Below, in pieces: positions 1-9,502 of a DNA stretch of 64,000 bases (within the stretch, counting starts at the first letter, position 1; the number at the start of each line of letters is the position of its first letter). Made by a program: the position numbers and the translations under genes. Origin of the DNA: Fibrobacter sp. (lineage in GTDB: Bacteria; Fibrobacterota; Chitinivibrionia; Chitinivibrionales; Chitinispirillaceae); NCBI GenBank assembly GCA_012513915.1, contig JAAZBG010000033.1, positions 1 to 64,000 on the forward strand, written 5' to 3'. The notes beneath the pieces were generated by a model. The model did not search any database and was not told the DNA's origin. It worked only from the letters and a program-made list of their open reading frames with translations.

Positions 1-375
1 AAAAATACATTTGACAGATTTAAAAAAAATGCAGTATCGTTTGATTACTCATATCGGGGGGTATCTATGCATAACGTGTCTTCGTTCTAAACGCTACAAT
101 AACTTCATTACACGTTTTCTACAGTATCAGGTATCTTAACTGGACACCGAAAAGTAAGTCATTTCCAGGAAGGCGTTTACAAATGATAAGTTCGTCTTTA
201 AGAATACTATTTGTCATGCTTTCGAATACTGTATGGTGCATTGGTAATATTATTTCTTAGTGTTGACATAAAGAAATCTGTCAGACGCTTTTATGTGTGG
301 TATGCATCCGGTTAATTATACATTGACCGCGAACTATAAAATATAACACGTCCTATCCTTGGAAGGGGGGGATAT
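1..375. other. Leading intergenic region, no gene seen
   Basis: This AT-rich stretch has no credible ORF in any frame. It presumably carries the promoter of the first gene. A TTGACA hexamer lies at 263-268, but no well-spaced -10 box follows it. The only firm signal is a purine-rich ribosome binding site (GGAAGGGGGGG) just before the ATG at 376. Confidence 0.5.
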
Positions 376-3084
376 ATGTGCAAACCAGGTAATCATGACA
401 GGTTTGATAGCTTGGTAAACAGATTGTGCTGCTGTTTTTTATTCATTGCTGGAATGGTACTTTCAAGCCCTGTAATTGTTTCTCATCAGGCAATACAGGC
501 TGCAGAAATTGATGAGACTATGCCTGGTACAATCCCATCTCAAATCACCGCCGACTGGGAGGATCAGGATGGCGCATCGTCAAGTAATTATGCAACACTT
601 GCAGCGCAAATTGTAGAAGCACTTCCTGATGAGTTCAAGACGCTGTATGCCAGTAAAAAAGCAAGTGTTACCGGTGATAAAAACATCTATTATCTCGCTT
701 GTCACTACCGGCGTGTTGCAAAAATGAAACCATATTCGGATGATATACAAACACTCATATTTGCAAAACATCATAATTTCGGGGGTTTCCTTGTTGGATA
801 TCATGATAATGCTGAGTCAATGTATTCCGATGATGAATGGGCTGCAAAAGGTGCTATTTGTATTCTAAACATGAAAAATTATTATTCAACACATGAATAT
901 CTACTTAAAAACGACAAAGCTGTTTTAAGAGATCCATGTATCTCTTTTGACGCCCAAAAGGTTCTATATGCCATGTCAGGTTCTTCCAGAGGATCCGGGT
1001 ATAAAATTTACGAAATGGAAATTGCAAATCCGTCAAATACGAAACAGCTTACAACCAATCCTGACGGTGTGGTTGTTTCGGATTTCGAACCATGTTATCT
1101 TCCAAACGGAGACATTGCATTCAGTTCTACACGATGCTTTGGAATGGTTGACTGCGCATGGAATCCGACAACAAACATGTTCATTATGAATGGCGAAGGT
1201 AACTATATCCGTCGTGTCGGATTTGATCAGGTGCATACTTTTTATCCGGTTCTCAGAGATGACGGAACACTGCTGTATACCCGCTGGGAGTATAATGACC
1301 GTGTTCTTACCAACTGTATGGGCTTGTTCTATATGAATCCTGACGGAACGCATCAGACAGAATTTTATGGAAATCAATCAAGCTGGCCATATACAAAAAT
1401 TCATGCCAGACCAATTCCAAATTCCGACAAAGTGATATGCGTTGGTGGGGGACATCATGGACCATACTCAGGTGAACTAATGATAATCGACCGCTCACTG
1501 GGTACAAATGGAAAACAGTCTGTTCAGATGATTGCTCCGGTTCGCGAATGTAAAGCTACGGTTTCGAAAACAGATATGTCTATGGGTAATGTAGCGTTTT
1601 TATTTCAGACACCGCTGCCTCTTGATGAAGAGAATTTTATCGTATCATGGCGAAAAACTGAAACAGAAAAACTATATAAACTTTATTTTATGGATGTTGA
1701 CGGAAAAAGAGAGCTCATTGCGTGGGATGATCAGTCATTAAGTCAACCTGTTTTTGTCAAAGCAAGAAGAACTCCACCAATGCCTGCTGTTACAGCAAAC
1801 TATGCCGACAGTATGGGAGAATTCACCATGCAGGATGTGTATGTCGGTGCTGGTATGAAGAATATAAAAAGAGGAAAAGCTAAGAAACTTCGTGTGGTTA
1901 AGCTTAATTACCGGGTTCAGGGTGGTTCAGATGGTTTCACTACTCAGAGTGGTGATCAGGCTAGTGGTTTTGTCTCTGCACCGGTTGCCAGATTTGGTGC
2001 TTCGTGGGAATCAAAAACCGTTCTTGGTGAAACACCGATTTTCCCCGACGGTTCAGCATCATTTAAAGTTCCAGCAAGAACACCTGTCTATTTTCAGGTA
2101 CTTGATTCAAATAACTACTGTATTGCAACCATGCGAAGCTGGTCGACGCTTATGCCCGGTGAAAAATTTGCGTGTGTCGGCTGCCATGAGTCAAAACTTG
2201 ATGCTCCTCCGGTTGGAACGGTTCCGATGGCTACAGAGGCTACTGATCTTGAAAATACTCTCGGAGTAGAAGATCAGTATTTTGATTATCGTACGTTTAT
2301 TCAGCCCATCTGGGATAAAAACTGTATCAGCTGTCATAAAGCAGGTCATTCATCTGGTATTGATCTTTCTGGAGATCTTATTGCTTCCGGTGACATTGCT
2401 GAAAAAGGATTCTCGGCATCAAAACGCAGCTGGACACGATCGTATCTTTCCCTGACCGAAAATTCTTTAAATTTTTTTGGTGGCAGCAGCAGTGCAAAAG
2501 TCAATTATTGTACCATCTTTTCTCCACCGGAACAGCAGTCACCGAATTCGTTTGGAGCTGTAAGAAGCAAGCTTATGTCAACACTGAAAGCAGGTCATAA
2601 CGATGTATTACTGACCGACAAAGAACTTGGCATTATTGCATGCTGGATTGATCTATGCTGTCCTCATGCAGGTTATTACAACTATTACATGAATGCTGCT
2701 GATTCAGCAAAATATGCAAAACTTGAAAACAAGCGTATCGCCTGGGAAAAGATCGAAGCTGAGAATCTCAGAGCACTGGCAAAAGTAGCCATTGCTCAGG
2801 ATGATTATAAAATTCAGAGAATAACAAAATTATCGTCAAAGAAGATTGGCATTACATTCCTGCCGAAAGAACGTTCTCTTGTGCTTAATAATGCCGGTGA
2901 TGGAAAGTTGCTTATCGTGGATCTGAAGGGCACGGTGATTTCAAGTGTTAATCTGTCCGGAAAACTTACTGGAAGTAAATTGACAATATCATTACCGGTC
3001 ACTTTGGCTGGTGGAGTTTACATTGCAAGATTTGAAGGTGTAACCGGAACTCATCAGAGAGTGATTTCTGTTACAAACAGATAA
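376..3084 (+). CDS. Secreted diheme protein, hydrazine-synthase-alpha-like
   Basis: A 902-residue exported protein with a hydrophobic N-terminal segment at about residues 17-37 (signal peptide). Residues 190-460 read as a TolB/WD40-type propeller, with repeated phrases such as 'DPCISFDAQKVLYAMSG'. The middle region around residues 490-600 resembles the HzsA middle domain of planctomycetes. Two haem-attachment sites follow: CVGCH near residue 599 and CISCH near 650. The last ~80 residues form a beta-sandwich ending 'GGVYIARFEG', like a type IX sorting domain. Proteins of this family occur far beyond anammox bacteria, so hydrazine synthesis is not implied. A periplasmic or surface redox role is the safe inference. 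It heads a co-directional set containing another diheme protein at 5233. Confidence 0.75.
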   Translation: MCKPGNHDRFDSLVNRLCCCFLFIAGMVLSSPVIVSHQAIQAAEIDETMPGTIPSQITADWEDQDGASSSNYATLAAQIVEALPDEFKTLYASKKASVTGDKNIYYLACHYRRVAKMKPYSDDIQTLIFAKHHNFGGFLVGYHDNAESMYSDDEWAAKGAICILNMKNYYSTHEYLLKNDKAVLRDPCISFDAQKVLYAMSGSSRGSGYKIYEMEIANPSNTKQLTTNPDGVVVSDFEPCYLPNGDIAFSSTRCFGMVDCAWNPTTNMFIMNGEGNYIRRVGFDQVHTFYPVLRDDGTLLYTRWEYNDRVLTNCMGLFYMNPDGTHQTEFYGNQSSWPYTKIHARPIPNSDKVICVGGGHHGPYSGELMIIDRSLGTNGKQSVQMIAPVRECKATVSKTDMSMGNVAFLFQTPLPLDEENFIVSWRKTETEKLYKLYFMDVDGKRELIAWDDQSLSQPVFVKARRTPPMPAVTANYADSMGEFTMQDVYVGAGMKNIKRGKAKKLRVVKLNYRVQGGSDGFTTQSGDQASGFVSAPVARFGASWESKTVLGETPIFPDGSASFKVPARTPVYFQVLDSNNYCIATMRSWSTLMPGEKFACVGCHESKLDAPPVGTVPMATEATDLENTLGVEDQYFDYRTFIQPIWDKNCISCHKAGHSSGIDLSGDLIASGDIAEKGFSASKRSWTRSYLSLTENSLNFFGGSSSAKVNYCTIFSPPEQQSPNSFGAVRSKLMSTLKAGHNDVLLTDKELGIIACWIDLCCPHAGYYNYYMNAADSAKYAKLENKRIAWEKIEAENLRALAKVAIAQDDYKIQRITKLSSKKIGITFLPKERSLVLNNAGDGKLLIVDLKGTVISSVNLSGKLTGSKLTISLPVTLAGGVYIARFEGVTGTHQRVISVTNR

Positions 3085-3100
3085 GTACGTTATCATTTAC

Positions 3101-3136
3101 TGATATGTCAACAAAATGAGTTTTGTTGACATATCA
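3101..3136. terminator. Perfect 16-bp hairpin after the diheme gene
   Basis: The arm TGATATGTCAACAAAA pairs perfectly with its complement across a TGAG loop. The right arm is followed by an A-rich rather than a T-rich tract. It could therefore be an attenuator, an mRNA-stabilising hairpin or a protein-binding palindrome instead of a classic intrinsic terminator. It separates the first gene from the rest of the cluster and may set different expression levels. Confidence 0.6.
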
Positions 3137-3175
3137 TAAAATATCGAAGTTCGGCTCATAGTAATGGAGGATTAA

Positions 3176-4357
3176 ATGCAGACATCATATGAAACACAAC
3201 AACGTTTGAAATGCAGCAGGTTTTCGACAGAATCAGGAGCTGAAGAATACTACATTGTTGCTACAGCACGTGAGGGTATCTCCTTTTTTGAAGCGATTGA
3301 CGAAATTTTTGCATTGTATGAAGCAGCTTTGATTGAAAACGGGCTTGAACAAACGACATTGCAGATGATACGGTTTTATTTGAGCGATATTACCAATGAT
3401 TTCCCCAAACTCGCTGAATCTGCATTGTTTAATTATGTAAAGAATGGTGCAGTGTCACTGGTCGGACAAACACCTGTCAATGGTGGTACTCTCGGGATTA
3501 TCGCCTATCATATTAAAAGCAACAATGGATATTTTTCTCAAAAAGTTAATAATAATCTAAAGAACTATAAAAATCAGAATGTTTTTTCTGCCGGAAAAAA
3601 TTATTCAATGGTATGGAATACCTGTCTGGTTGACAATACATCAAAAAACTCAGAACAGCAGACTGTCGGGATCTTCGATAAAACCAAATCCTTTCTTGAT
3701 AATCATAGTATGACTATCAGAAATAATACTGTACGGACCTGGATTTATTGCAGAGACGTTGATAACAATTATGCCGGAATGGTGAAGGCTCGTCGCGAAT
3801 TGTTCGATACAATTGGTCTTACACATAAAACCAGATATATCGCATCAACCGGCATTGAAGGAAAAACTGTTGATCCGGGTTGTCTAATAGTTATGGATGC
3901 ATTGTCAATAGAGAATATTTGTGAAGAACAATTAATCAGAATCGAAGCTCCTGAAAATCTTTCAAGTACACATCATTACGGTGTGACATTTGAACGTGGA
4001 ACCCGGGTTCGTTTTGGAGACAGGTCTCACCTGCATATATCAGGAACTGCAAGCATAGATCCGGCCGGAAATATTTTATTTCCAGGTGATGTAAGAAATC
4101 AGCTGCAGCGTACTATTGACAATGTCGAAGCACTGCTTGCATCACAAAATGCTGATTTAACAAGTATGCAATACCTCATTCTATACATGAGAGACCCGAA
4201 GAGTTATCCGCTTATTGAAGATATTATTTCATTACGGATACCATCAGATGTTCCTTTGATTGCCGTTGAGGGACCGGTGTGCAGACCCGGATGGCTTGTC
4301 GAAATTGAAGGTGTAGGGATTATCCATGATAATAATGAGTTTCCTGTATTTGAATGA
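3176..4357 (+). CDS. Two-domain RidA/chorismatase-like protein
   Basis: A 393-residue protein without a signal peptide. The C-terminal half (about residues 260-390) is a YjgF/RidA fold with 'HISGTASIDPAGNI' and the closing segment 'VCRPGWLVEIEG'. That closing segment resembles chorismatases (FkbO/Hyg5/XanB2), whose catalytic glutamate lies in this stretch. The N-terminal half also has RidA-like features ('QMIRFYLSDITNDFPKL'), as in the pseudo-duplicated chorismatase architecture. Chorismatases hydrolyse chorismate to hydroxybenzoate or dihydrodiol products. The substrate here is unproven. A strong RBS (ATGGAGG) precedes the ATG. Its place between two exported diheme proteins suggests it could supply a small aromatic compound, but that is speculation. 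Confidence 0.65.
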   Translation: MQTSYETQQRLKCSRFSTESGAEEYYIVATAREGISFFEAIDEIFALYEAALIENGLEQTTLQMIRFYLSDITNDFPKLAESALFNYVKNGAVSLVGQTPVNGGTLGIIAYHIKSNNGYFSQKVNNNLKNYKNQNVFSAGKNYSMVWNTCLVDNTSKNSEQQTVGIFDKTKSFLDNHSMTIRNNTVRTWIYCRDVDNNYAGMVKARRELFDTIGLTHKTRYIASTGIEGKTVDPGCLIVMDALSIENICEEQLIRIEAPENLSSTHHYGVTFERGTRVRFGDRSHLHISGTASIDPAGNILFPGDVRNQLQRTIDNVEALLASQNADLTSMQYLILYMRDPKSYPLIEDIISLRIPSDVPLIAVEGPVCRPGWLVEIEGVGIIHDNNEFPVFE

Positions 4358-4408
4358 GAATCTGTTAATATTAAATCACACTGATAACATTATATAAAAG
4401 GATGTAGT

Positions 4409-5230
4409 ATGTCACGAACAGGTGAAATGTACAAAATAGGAAAAATGCTTTGTGCTGCGCTATTTTCCTTTTTAATTATTGTTCATGCTGATGAATCAGT
4501 TAAGTATCTGCATTTTTATGATGCTGCGGATAACAGTATCATGTTTTATGAATTCAAATATGAGGGAGACGTTAATACCGAGCGAACATTATACATGGCA
4601 GATTCAACATTCATTAAAAGAACAATAATTGAGAATACTGCAGGTGGAACAATCGAGACATCCTATAATTTTAATGGAGACACGCTGTTCTGCTCAAAAA
4701 TTACAACTGATGGAAATCAGAAAGTACTGAATGTTAAAGACCAGTTTGGGGTTGACCAGTTAGATGGTGATGTCAGGTTCAATGGTGATGGAAATGAGTA
4801 TGATATTTTACAGAGCGGTAATCTGATCAATAAAATCAAGTATGCTGATGATGGTACAATTTCTATTTGCAGCAATGACGGCGAAGTGCTGTATTATGCT
4901 AAAATGAAATCAAACGTAGGTGTTATTTATCGATACAAAAACAACCAAATAGCTCCGGTTTTAAAAGTTCTTGGTAATAATCGTTTTGAATTCAGTTTCA
5001 ATTTGTCAGAACCTTCAACTGTATGTGGTGAACTGATATCGCTTTCTGGTAGACAAACAGGCAAAATATTTAAAAAGGTATTTGCTGCAGGTGCCGGTAA
5101 AGAAATGATTAACGTGAGCAAGGCAATGCCTGCAATAGCCAACGGAGTCTATTTCTTAATTGTAACAGTAGATGGAAAAAAAGTAATGAATAAAAAAATC
5201 CTCATACAACGATCAGCCGGAGGGTTCTGA
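4409..5230 (+). CDS. Secreted protein with type-IX-like sorting tail
   Basis: A 273-residue protein with a signal peptide (hydrophobic residues ~11-26, ending 'IVHADES'). The middle is rich in beta strands with short repeats of the type 'YNFNGDTLFCSKITTDGN', reminiscent of MORN/toxA-like antigen repeats. The last ~75 residues form a sorting-like beta-sandwich ending 'NGVYFLIVTVDGKKVMNKKI'. I recognise no enzymatic motif. It lies 2 bases upstream of the beta-propeller gene, so the two are almost certainly co-transcribed and translationally coupled. It is probably an extracellular accessory protein. Confidence 0.55.
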   Translation: MSRTGEMYKIGKMLCAALFSFLIIVHADESVKYLHFYDAADNSIMFYEFKYEGDVNTERTLYMADSTFIKRTIIENTAGGTIETSYNFNGDTLFCSKITTDGNQKVLNVKDQFGVDQLDGDVRFNGDGNEYDILQSGNLINKIKYADDGTISICSNDGEVLYYAKMKSNVGVIYRYKNNQIAPVLKVLGNNRFEFSFNLSEPSTVCGELISLSGRQTGKIFKKVFAAGAGKEMINVSKAMPAIANGVYFLIVTVDGKKVMNKKILIQRSAGGF

Positions 5231-5232
5231 AA

Positions 5233-7128
5233 ATGTGTTTAGAAAAAATGTTTACAATAGGTATTACGCTATCGGTTATTATTACAAATGCATTTTCTGC
5301 AGATGTTAATGATGTTGTGCCTCCGAATATTGTTTTTGAAGCGCTGGCGCTCAATAGAGACATTGCCACAGCTGCAAAACCCATTTATCTGTCACCGACA
5401 GATCTTGTACCATCACCAGATAAAACAAAACTGTATGTAGCAGAACAAACAGCAAAAAAAGTCGCAATAGTAAATGTTACGACAAAGAGCGTCACAAAAA
5501 AAATTAAGTTACCAAATGAAGTAACCGGAATTGCAGTTTCTCCTGATGGCTCGAAACTCTACGCCACATGTTCTTCAGAATTGTGGCCGGAGGGTTTTGT
5601 TTATGAAATTGATGAGTCTTCCGGAAGTATTACTCAAAAAATAAAGGTCGGCCACAGTGCGCGTGCTCCTGTTATAAGCCCTGATGGAAAAACGTTGTAT
5701 GTATGTAACCAGTTCTCTGATGATATTTCAGTAGTTGATATCAATGCCGGTAAGGAAATCAGAAGAGTTAAAGTGACCCGGGAACCGTATGCTGCAAGGA
5801 TCACGCCTGATGGAAAAACACTGGTGGTCGCTAACTCTCTCCCTTTAGCAAGAGCAACTGATACTGCAAGCGCTCACTGTGATATCTCTTTGATAGAAGT
5901 GAATAACGATTACAAAATCACCACATTTGGTTTAACTCAGGGAAGTCATTCTGTGTTTGGAGTAACGATTACTCCTGATGGAAAATATGCTTTGATAACA
6001 CACCTGGTTGGCTATTATACGCTTCAGGCAACACGAATAGATGCTGGATGGGTTCACACTAATGATCTGGCAATCCTTGACATAGACAATAAAAAACTGT
6101 TGAATGATATATCGCTTGATTATTCAACAGATATCGGGTGCGCAAATCCCTGGGGTGTTGCATGTACCGATGATGGTAAGTTTGTCTGTGTTGTCCATGC
6201 CGGGAGTAATGAACTGTCAATAATCGATTTTACTCAGCTGCTGGAACTATCAAAAGGAACGACCTGGCTCGCAGGAAAATTTGGTACTCTGAACAAAACA
6301 TCTATCCGTAAACGTGTTACTGTAGAAGGAAGAATTCCAAGAGCTCTTGCAATTATTGACAACAAGGCATATACTGCCGGATATTTCAGTAATTTTGTTG
6401 AAGAATTTAATATTAGTTTGTCAACAGGAAAATCATCTGCAAAAATAGAGCTTGGAGATGAACCGGCTATGACCATGGAACGAAATGGTGAGTATCAATT
6501 CTATTGTGGTGATATTTACCATTGCACCGGAGCATGGCAATCGTGCAATTCCTGTCATCCACATACCCGGCCGGATGCTTTAAACTGGATTTTGTCAGGT
6601 GCTAATGGTGCGCAGAAAAATGCCAAATCGATGCTCTACTCCTGGTGGACACCGCGAACCAACTGGAATGGGAAAAGAGCTAACACCAGAGAATCGATAT
6701 ATTTCGGTATACTAAATGAGCTCGGTAGACAACCTCAGGATTCCATTCAATTGCCCATGGAAGCCTTCTTCATGCGACTCAAACCGGTTCCAAGCCCTTA
6801 TCTTGTCAAGGGGAAATTGTCAGAGTCTGCACAACGTGGCAGAGAGATTTATTACAACAAAGCTAAAGTAGATTGTATCGAGTGTCATCCGGGAAAACTG
6901 TTTACTAATTTAAAATATACACCTTCAATTTGTAATGATATCTGGGATGCAACAGCGCAGATAAAAGTTCCAAGTCTCAATGAATGCTGGCGAACATCAC
7001 CATGGGATCATATTGGAAGTTCCATTAGTATGGACAGTGTGTGCATAAATAGACTTCATTCTACAAATGCCTACAAGCTTTCAAGTCAGGAGTTGAAAGA
7101 TCTCGTTGAATTTGTCCTTTCATTATAG
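5233..7128 (+). CDS. YncE-like beta-propeller with two haem c sites
   Basis: A 631-residue exported protein with an N-terminal signal peptide ending 'TNAFSADV'. Residues ~50-410 are YncE-type propeller repeats with recurrent 'ISPDGKTLYV'-type strands. The C-terminal part carries two CXXCH motifs, CNSCH near residue 438 and CIECH near 548, and ends in a helical segment like cytochrome c peroxidase/MauG proteins ('SSQELKDLVEFVLSL'). Such propeller-cytochrome fusions occur in periplasmic or surface electron-transfer proteins. Peroxidase activity cannot be asserted because distal ligands were not identified. The gene follows its neighbour after 2 bases. Confidence 0.7.
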   Translation: MCLEKMFTIGITLSVIITNAFSADVNDVVPPNIVFEALALNRDIATAAKPIYLSPTDLVPSPDKTKLYVAEQTAKKVAIVNVTTKSVTKKIKLPNEVTGIAVSPDGSKLYATCSSELWPEGFVYEIDESSGSITQKIKVGHSARAPVISPDGKTLYVCNQFSDDISVVDINAGKEIRRVKVTREPYAARITPDGKTLVVANSLPLARATDTASAHCDISLIEVNNDYKITTFGLTQGSHSVFGVTITPDGKYALITHLVGYYTLQATRIDAGWVHTNDLAILDIDNKKLLNDISLDYSTDIGCANPWGVACTDDGKFVCVVHAGSNELSIIDFTQLLELSKGTTWLAGKFGTLNKTSIRKRVTVEGRIPRALAIIDNKAYTAGYFSNFVEEFNISLSTGKSSAKIELGDEPAMTMERNGEYQFYCGDIYHCTGAWQSCNSCHPHTRPDALNWILSGANGAQKNAKSMLYSWWTPRTNWNGKRANTRESIYFGILNELGRQPQDSIQLPMEAFFMRLKPVPSPYLVKGKLSESAQRGREIYYNKAKVDCIECHPGKLFTNLKYTPSICNDIWDATAQIKVPSLNECWRTSPWDHIGSSISMDSVCINRLHSTNAYKLSSQELKDLVEFVLSL

Positions 7129-7191
7129 GTAATGGTGATCAGGGAATTTTAATAGCTGTTTACTAAACAATAAAATAAGGTGGGAATAAAA

Positions 7192-8523
7192 ATGCACATT
7201 GTAAAGTCTTTGCTAATAGTTTCGTTATTGTGCAGTTATAGTTTTTCAGATGGAGTCGATTCTGCTAAAATAAAGTTTAATTATTGGGGGTTCTTTACTT
7301 TTGGAATGGTTCAAAGTTCTGTATACAGCCTTGGTGACGGTGTGGACTATGATTTTACCAATCAAATCCTTAATGATTTCGATGCCGGAATAAAAAGCAC
7401 AGCAAAATTTGAAGAAAATGGGAAAATAAGGTTTCACGTTGGGTTGACAACTGCATATCAGGTGCTTAATACTAAAATTGTCAGTGCTGAGGCAGGAAGA
7501 AGAAAGTGGGTTGTGTATCTTATTGATGCTGCAATTGAGGATGCAATTAAAAAAGGAGATCATACATTTTTTGGAGAATTCGGATATTTCCCTGTGAAAT
7601 ATAATCCTGATGCACGCAATCTTGGGGAATATCTTTTCAGGAGCGGAACCTATCCGGGATATGTCTGCTCCGGGTTTGAACTTTCTGACAAAGAGAAACT
7701 GATAGGATTACATGGGAAATATAGCTATGCTATTAGTGAAAAAAGCAGTTTTACAACAGATCTATGGTTTACAAATGAATGCCGTGATTTTCCTATTCAC
7801 GATTTTTCACTGTCGTATATTCTTTCTGTAAATCTTGCAGGAATATTTGACTTTGGGGCAGGATTGTCACACGCCCATATGATCTCATTTGACAAAACAC
7901 ATGTTGAACCAGGTACTGATACGATGAGAATGAAGTCATCAATCAACAGGCAATGGGTACAGATATACGATACTACAAGTGGCGATACGATCAATGCTAC
8001 ATTCAGAGGTACAAAGGCCATGGCACGGTTCTCTTTTGATCCCAAAGCTTTATTTGGAACTACTGTTTTTGGTAAAGAGGATCTTAAATTATATGGTGAG
8101 TGGGCCTTTATTGGAATGAAAAATTATCCAGTCTATTATGAGAAGCCAATTGAGCGTATGCCGGTAATGCTTGGATTTAATGTTCCAACGTTTAAACTTC
8201 TTGATGTCTTATCATGTGAAGTTGAATATTACAAATCGCCCTATTTAAATACTGCTGAAAACATCTGGTTAAAACGATCTCCGTTACCGTATACTAATGC
8301 ACCCTCTCCTGATAGTATACTTACCAGTCATGATGATGATCTCAAATGGTCAATCTATGCAGCTAAAACATTCAAACGATTTAAAATTAGCGGTCAGATC
8401 GCAAGTGATCATATTTTAAAATTACCCTACGTTCCCGGAGCTCCATCGCAAGGTGTCTACAGGGAGATTTGTCCAGGAACCAAAGACTGGTACTGGATGT
8501 TACGTGTAATGTATTTCTTCTGA
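7192..8523 (+). CDS. Probable outer-membrane beta-barrel protein
   Basis: The ORF track starts at a GTG (7180), but the ATG at 7192 is preferred. It has AAGGTGG at a good distance and directly begins a signal peptide (MHIVKSLLIVSLLC). The mature part is rich in alternating aromatic/polar strands and ends 'WYWMLRVMYFF', the terminal aromatic typical of outer-membrane barrels. No specific porin family is recognised. It closes the diheme/propeller cluster, so it may anchor or transport something for those proteins. That link is inferred from position only. Confidence 0.6.
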   Translation: MHIVKSLLIVSLLCSYSFSDGVDSAKIKFNYWGFFTFGMVQSSVYSLGDGVDYDFTNQILNDFDAGIKSTAKFEENGKIRFHVGLTTAYQVLNTKIVSAEAGRRKWVVYLIDAAIEDAIKKGDHTFFGEFGYFPVKYNPDARNLGEYLFRSGTYPGYVCSGFELSDKEKLIGLHGKYSYAISEKSSFTTDLWFTNECRDFPIHDFSLSYILSVNLAGIFDFGAGLSHAHMISFDKTHVEPGTDTMRMKSSINRQWVQIYDTTSGDTINATFRGTKAMARFSFDPKALFGTTVFGKEDLKLYGEWAFIGMKNYPVYYEKPIERMPVMLGFNVPTFKLLDVLSCEVEYYKSPYLNTAENIWLKRSPLPYTNAPSPDSILTSHDDDLKWSIYAAKTFKRFKISGQIASDHILKLPYVPGAPSQGVYREICPGTKDWYWMLRVMYFF

Positions 8524-8575
8524 GGAAATGTAAGTCGTAAGTGACAAAAAGAGAATGCATGTTAACACAAGATTT

Positions 8576-8670
8576 TAAGTTTACCACAGAGGACACGGAG
8601 GACACAGAGATAAGAAAATAGGGTTAAAAACATTCTTGATTCAACCCTCAGTGTCCTCTGTGGTTACTTA
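8576..8670. repeat. Long inverted repeat (ACCACAGAGGACAC arms)
   Basis: The left arm (8576-8596) and right arm (8651-8670) are near-perfect reverse complements sharing TAAGT and ACCACAGAGGACAC, separated by about 54 bases. The left side also has an internal direct repeat (GGACACGGAGGACACAGAG). A nested short pairing (GGGTT/AACCC) lies in the loop. It resembles dispersed intergenic or MITE-like repeats, and it may also end transcription of the 376-8523 cluster. No terminal duplication was established. Confidence 0.6.
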
Positions 8671-8905
8671 TTAGTCTGCAAATATCAGCAGCCCCTGTCA
8701 GAACAGATCATCAACGTTTATCTTTTCCTCCTTTCGATACAATTCTATAATTAACACAACCCGCGCAAAATCAAATTACAGTTGCATTTGAACTGCTTCC
8801 TGATTTATATACAGGGGTTACGGTCAGTATCATATAGCAGATATAGCTGGTTATAGTATTGACCAAACAGGATGTACATCGGAAAATCGGCGGAAGGATG
8901 TTTTT
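8671..8905. other. Intergenic region, nothing coding seen
   Basis: No plausible ORF or RNA gene was found between the inverted repeat and the TerB-like gene. A GGAAGGA ribosome binding site for the next gene lies at about 8892-8898. Confidence 0.4.
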
Positions 8906-9490
8906 ATGCCAAATAGCATATCCAAATTGAGCAGGGTGCTTGAAGCACTGTTTTTCTACTCTGAGAATCTGGTACTTAAAAATGAATTGGAACGGCTTCA
9001 GCATGAAAAAGAAACTGCTGATGCCCTTTCCAGGGTTTCGGGAATCGAAAATGCAGAAATACTTAAAGAACTGGTTGATAGAGGAATACGACCCGAGACA
9101 CTTACTGCGTTTTGTCTGGTACCTATAATTGAAGTTGCCTGGGCAAGTGGGTCTATCTCACCAGAGGAGCGCAAAGCTGTCCTTGATGGTGCAGCGAAGC
9201 ATGGATTTGGGGCGGATCACGCAATTCTTAATGAGTGGCTTAAGAAAAAACCGGAACCATCACTACTTGATGCCTGGGAAAAATATATGGCAGGGCTCTG
9301 TGAAGTGGTTTCAAAAGCGACGATGAAGGAACTTCGTAAAGATGTGCTTGACCATGCCCGTATCGTTGCTGAAGCATCAGGGGGATTCCTTGGCCTTGTT
9401 GATTCGGTATCACCCGCTGAAAAGGCCGTACTTTCAAAGATTGAAACGTTCTTTAAGAAAACCAGTCTATGTGAACAGAAATTATCATAG
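8906..9490 (+). CDS. TerB-like domain protein
   Basis: A 194-residue soluble, helical protein. Residues ~70-190 resemble the TerB/tellurite-resistance fold: the phrase 'VAWASGSISPEERKAVLDGA' matches the helix-acid-helix pattern ('ADG.v..EE') of the family, and an internal repeat ends with 'SVSPAEKAVLSKIETFF'. A short coiled segment (residues 20-35) precedes it. It lies 12 bases upstream of a P-type ATPase, so the two are probably one operon. TerB proteins bind metals and sit at the membrane, so it may modulate the pump. That role is inferred. Confidence 0.6.
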   Translation: MPNSISKLSRVLEALFFYSENLVLKNELERLQHEKETADALSRVSGIENAEILKELVDRGIRPETLTAFCLVPIIEVAWASGSISPEERKAVLDGAAKHGFGADHAILNEWLKKKPEPSLLDAWEKYMAGLCEVVSKATMKELRKDVLDHARIVAEASGGFLGLVDSVSPAEKAVLSKIETFFKKTSLCEQKLS

Positions 9491-9502
9491 AAAGCATACG
9501 CA

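Noticed and set aside
262-300. Sigma-70 promoter for the first gene
   Set aside because: TTGACA at 263 is not followed by a -10 box at 16-18 bases, so no promoter was called.
376-3084. True hydrazine synthase (anammox)
   Set aside because: Only the alpha-like architecture with two haem sites is present. No beta/gamma-like subunits or other anammox genes are in the window, and the family is known to extend beyond anammox.
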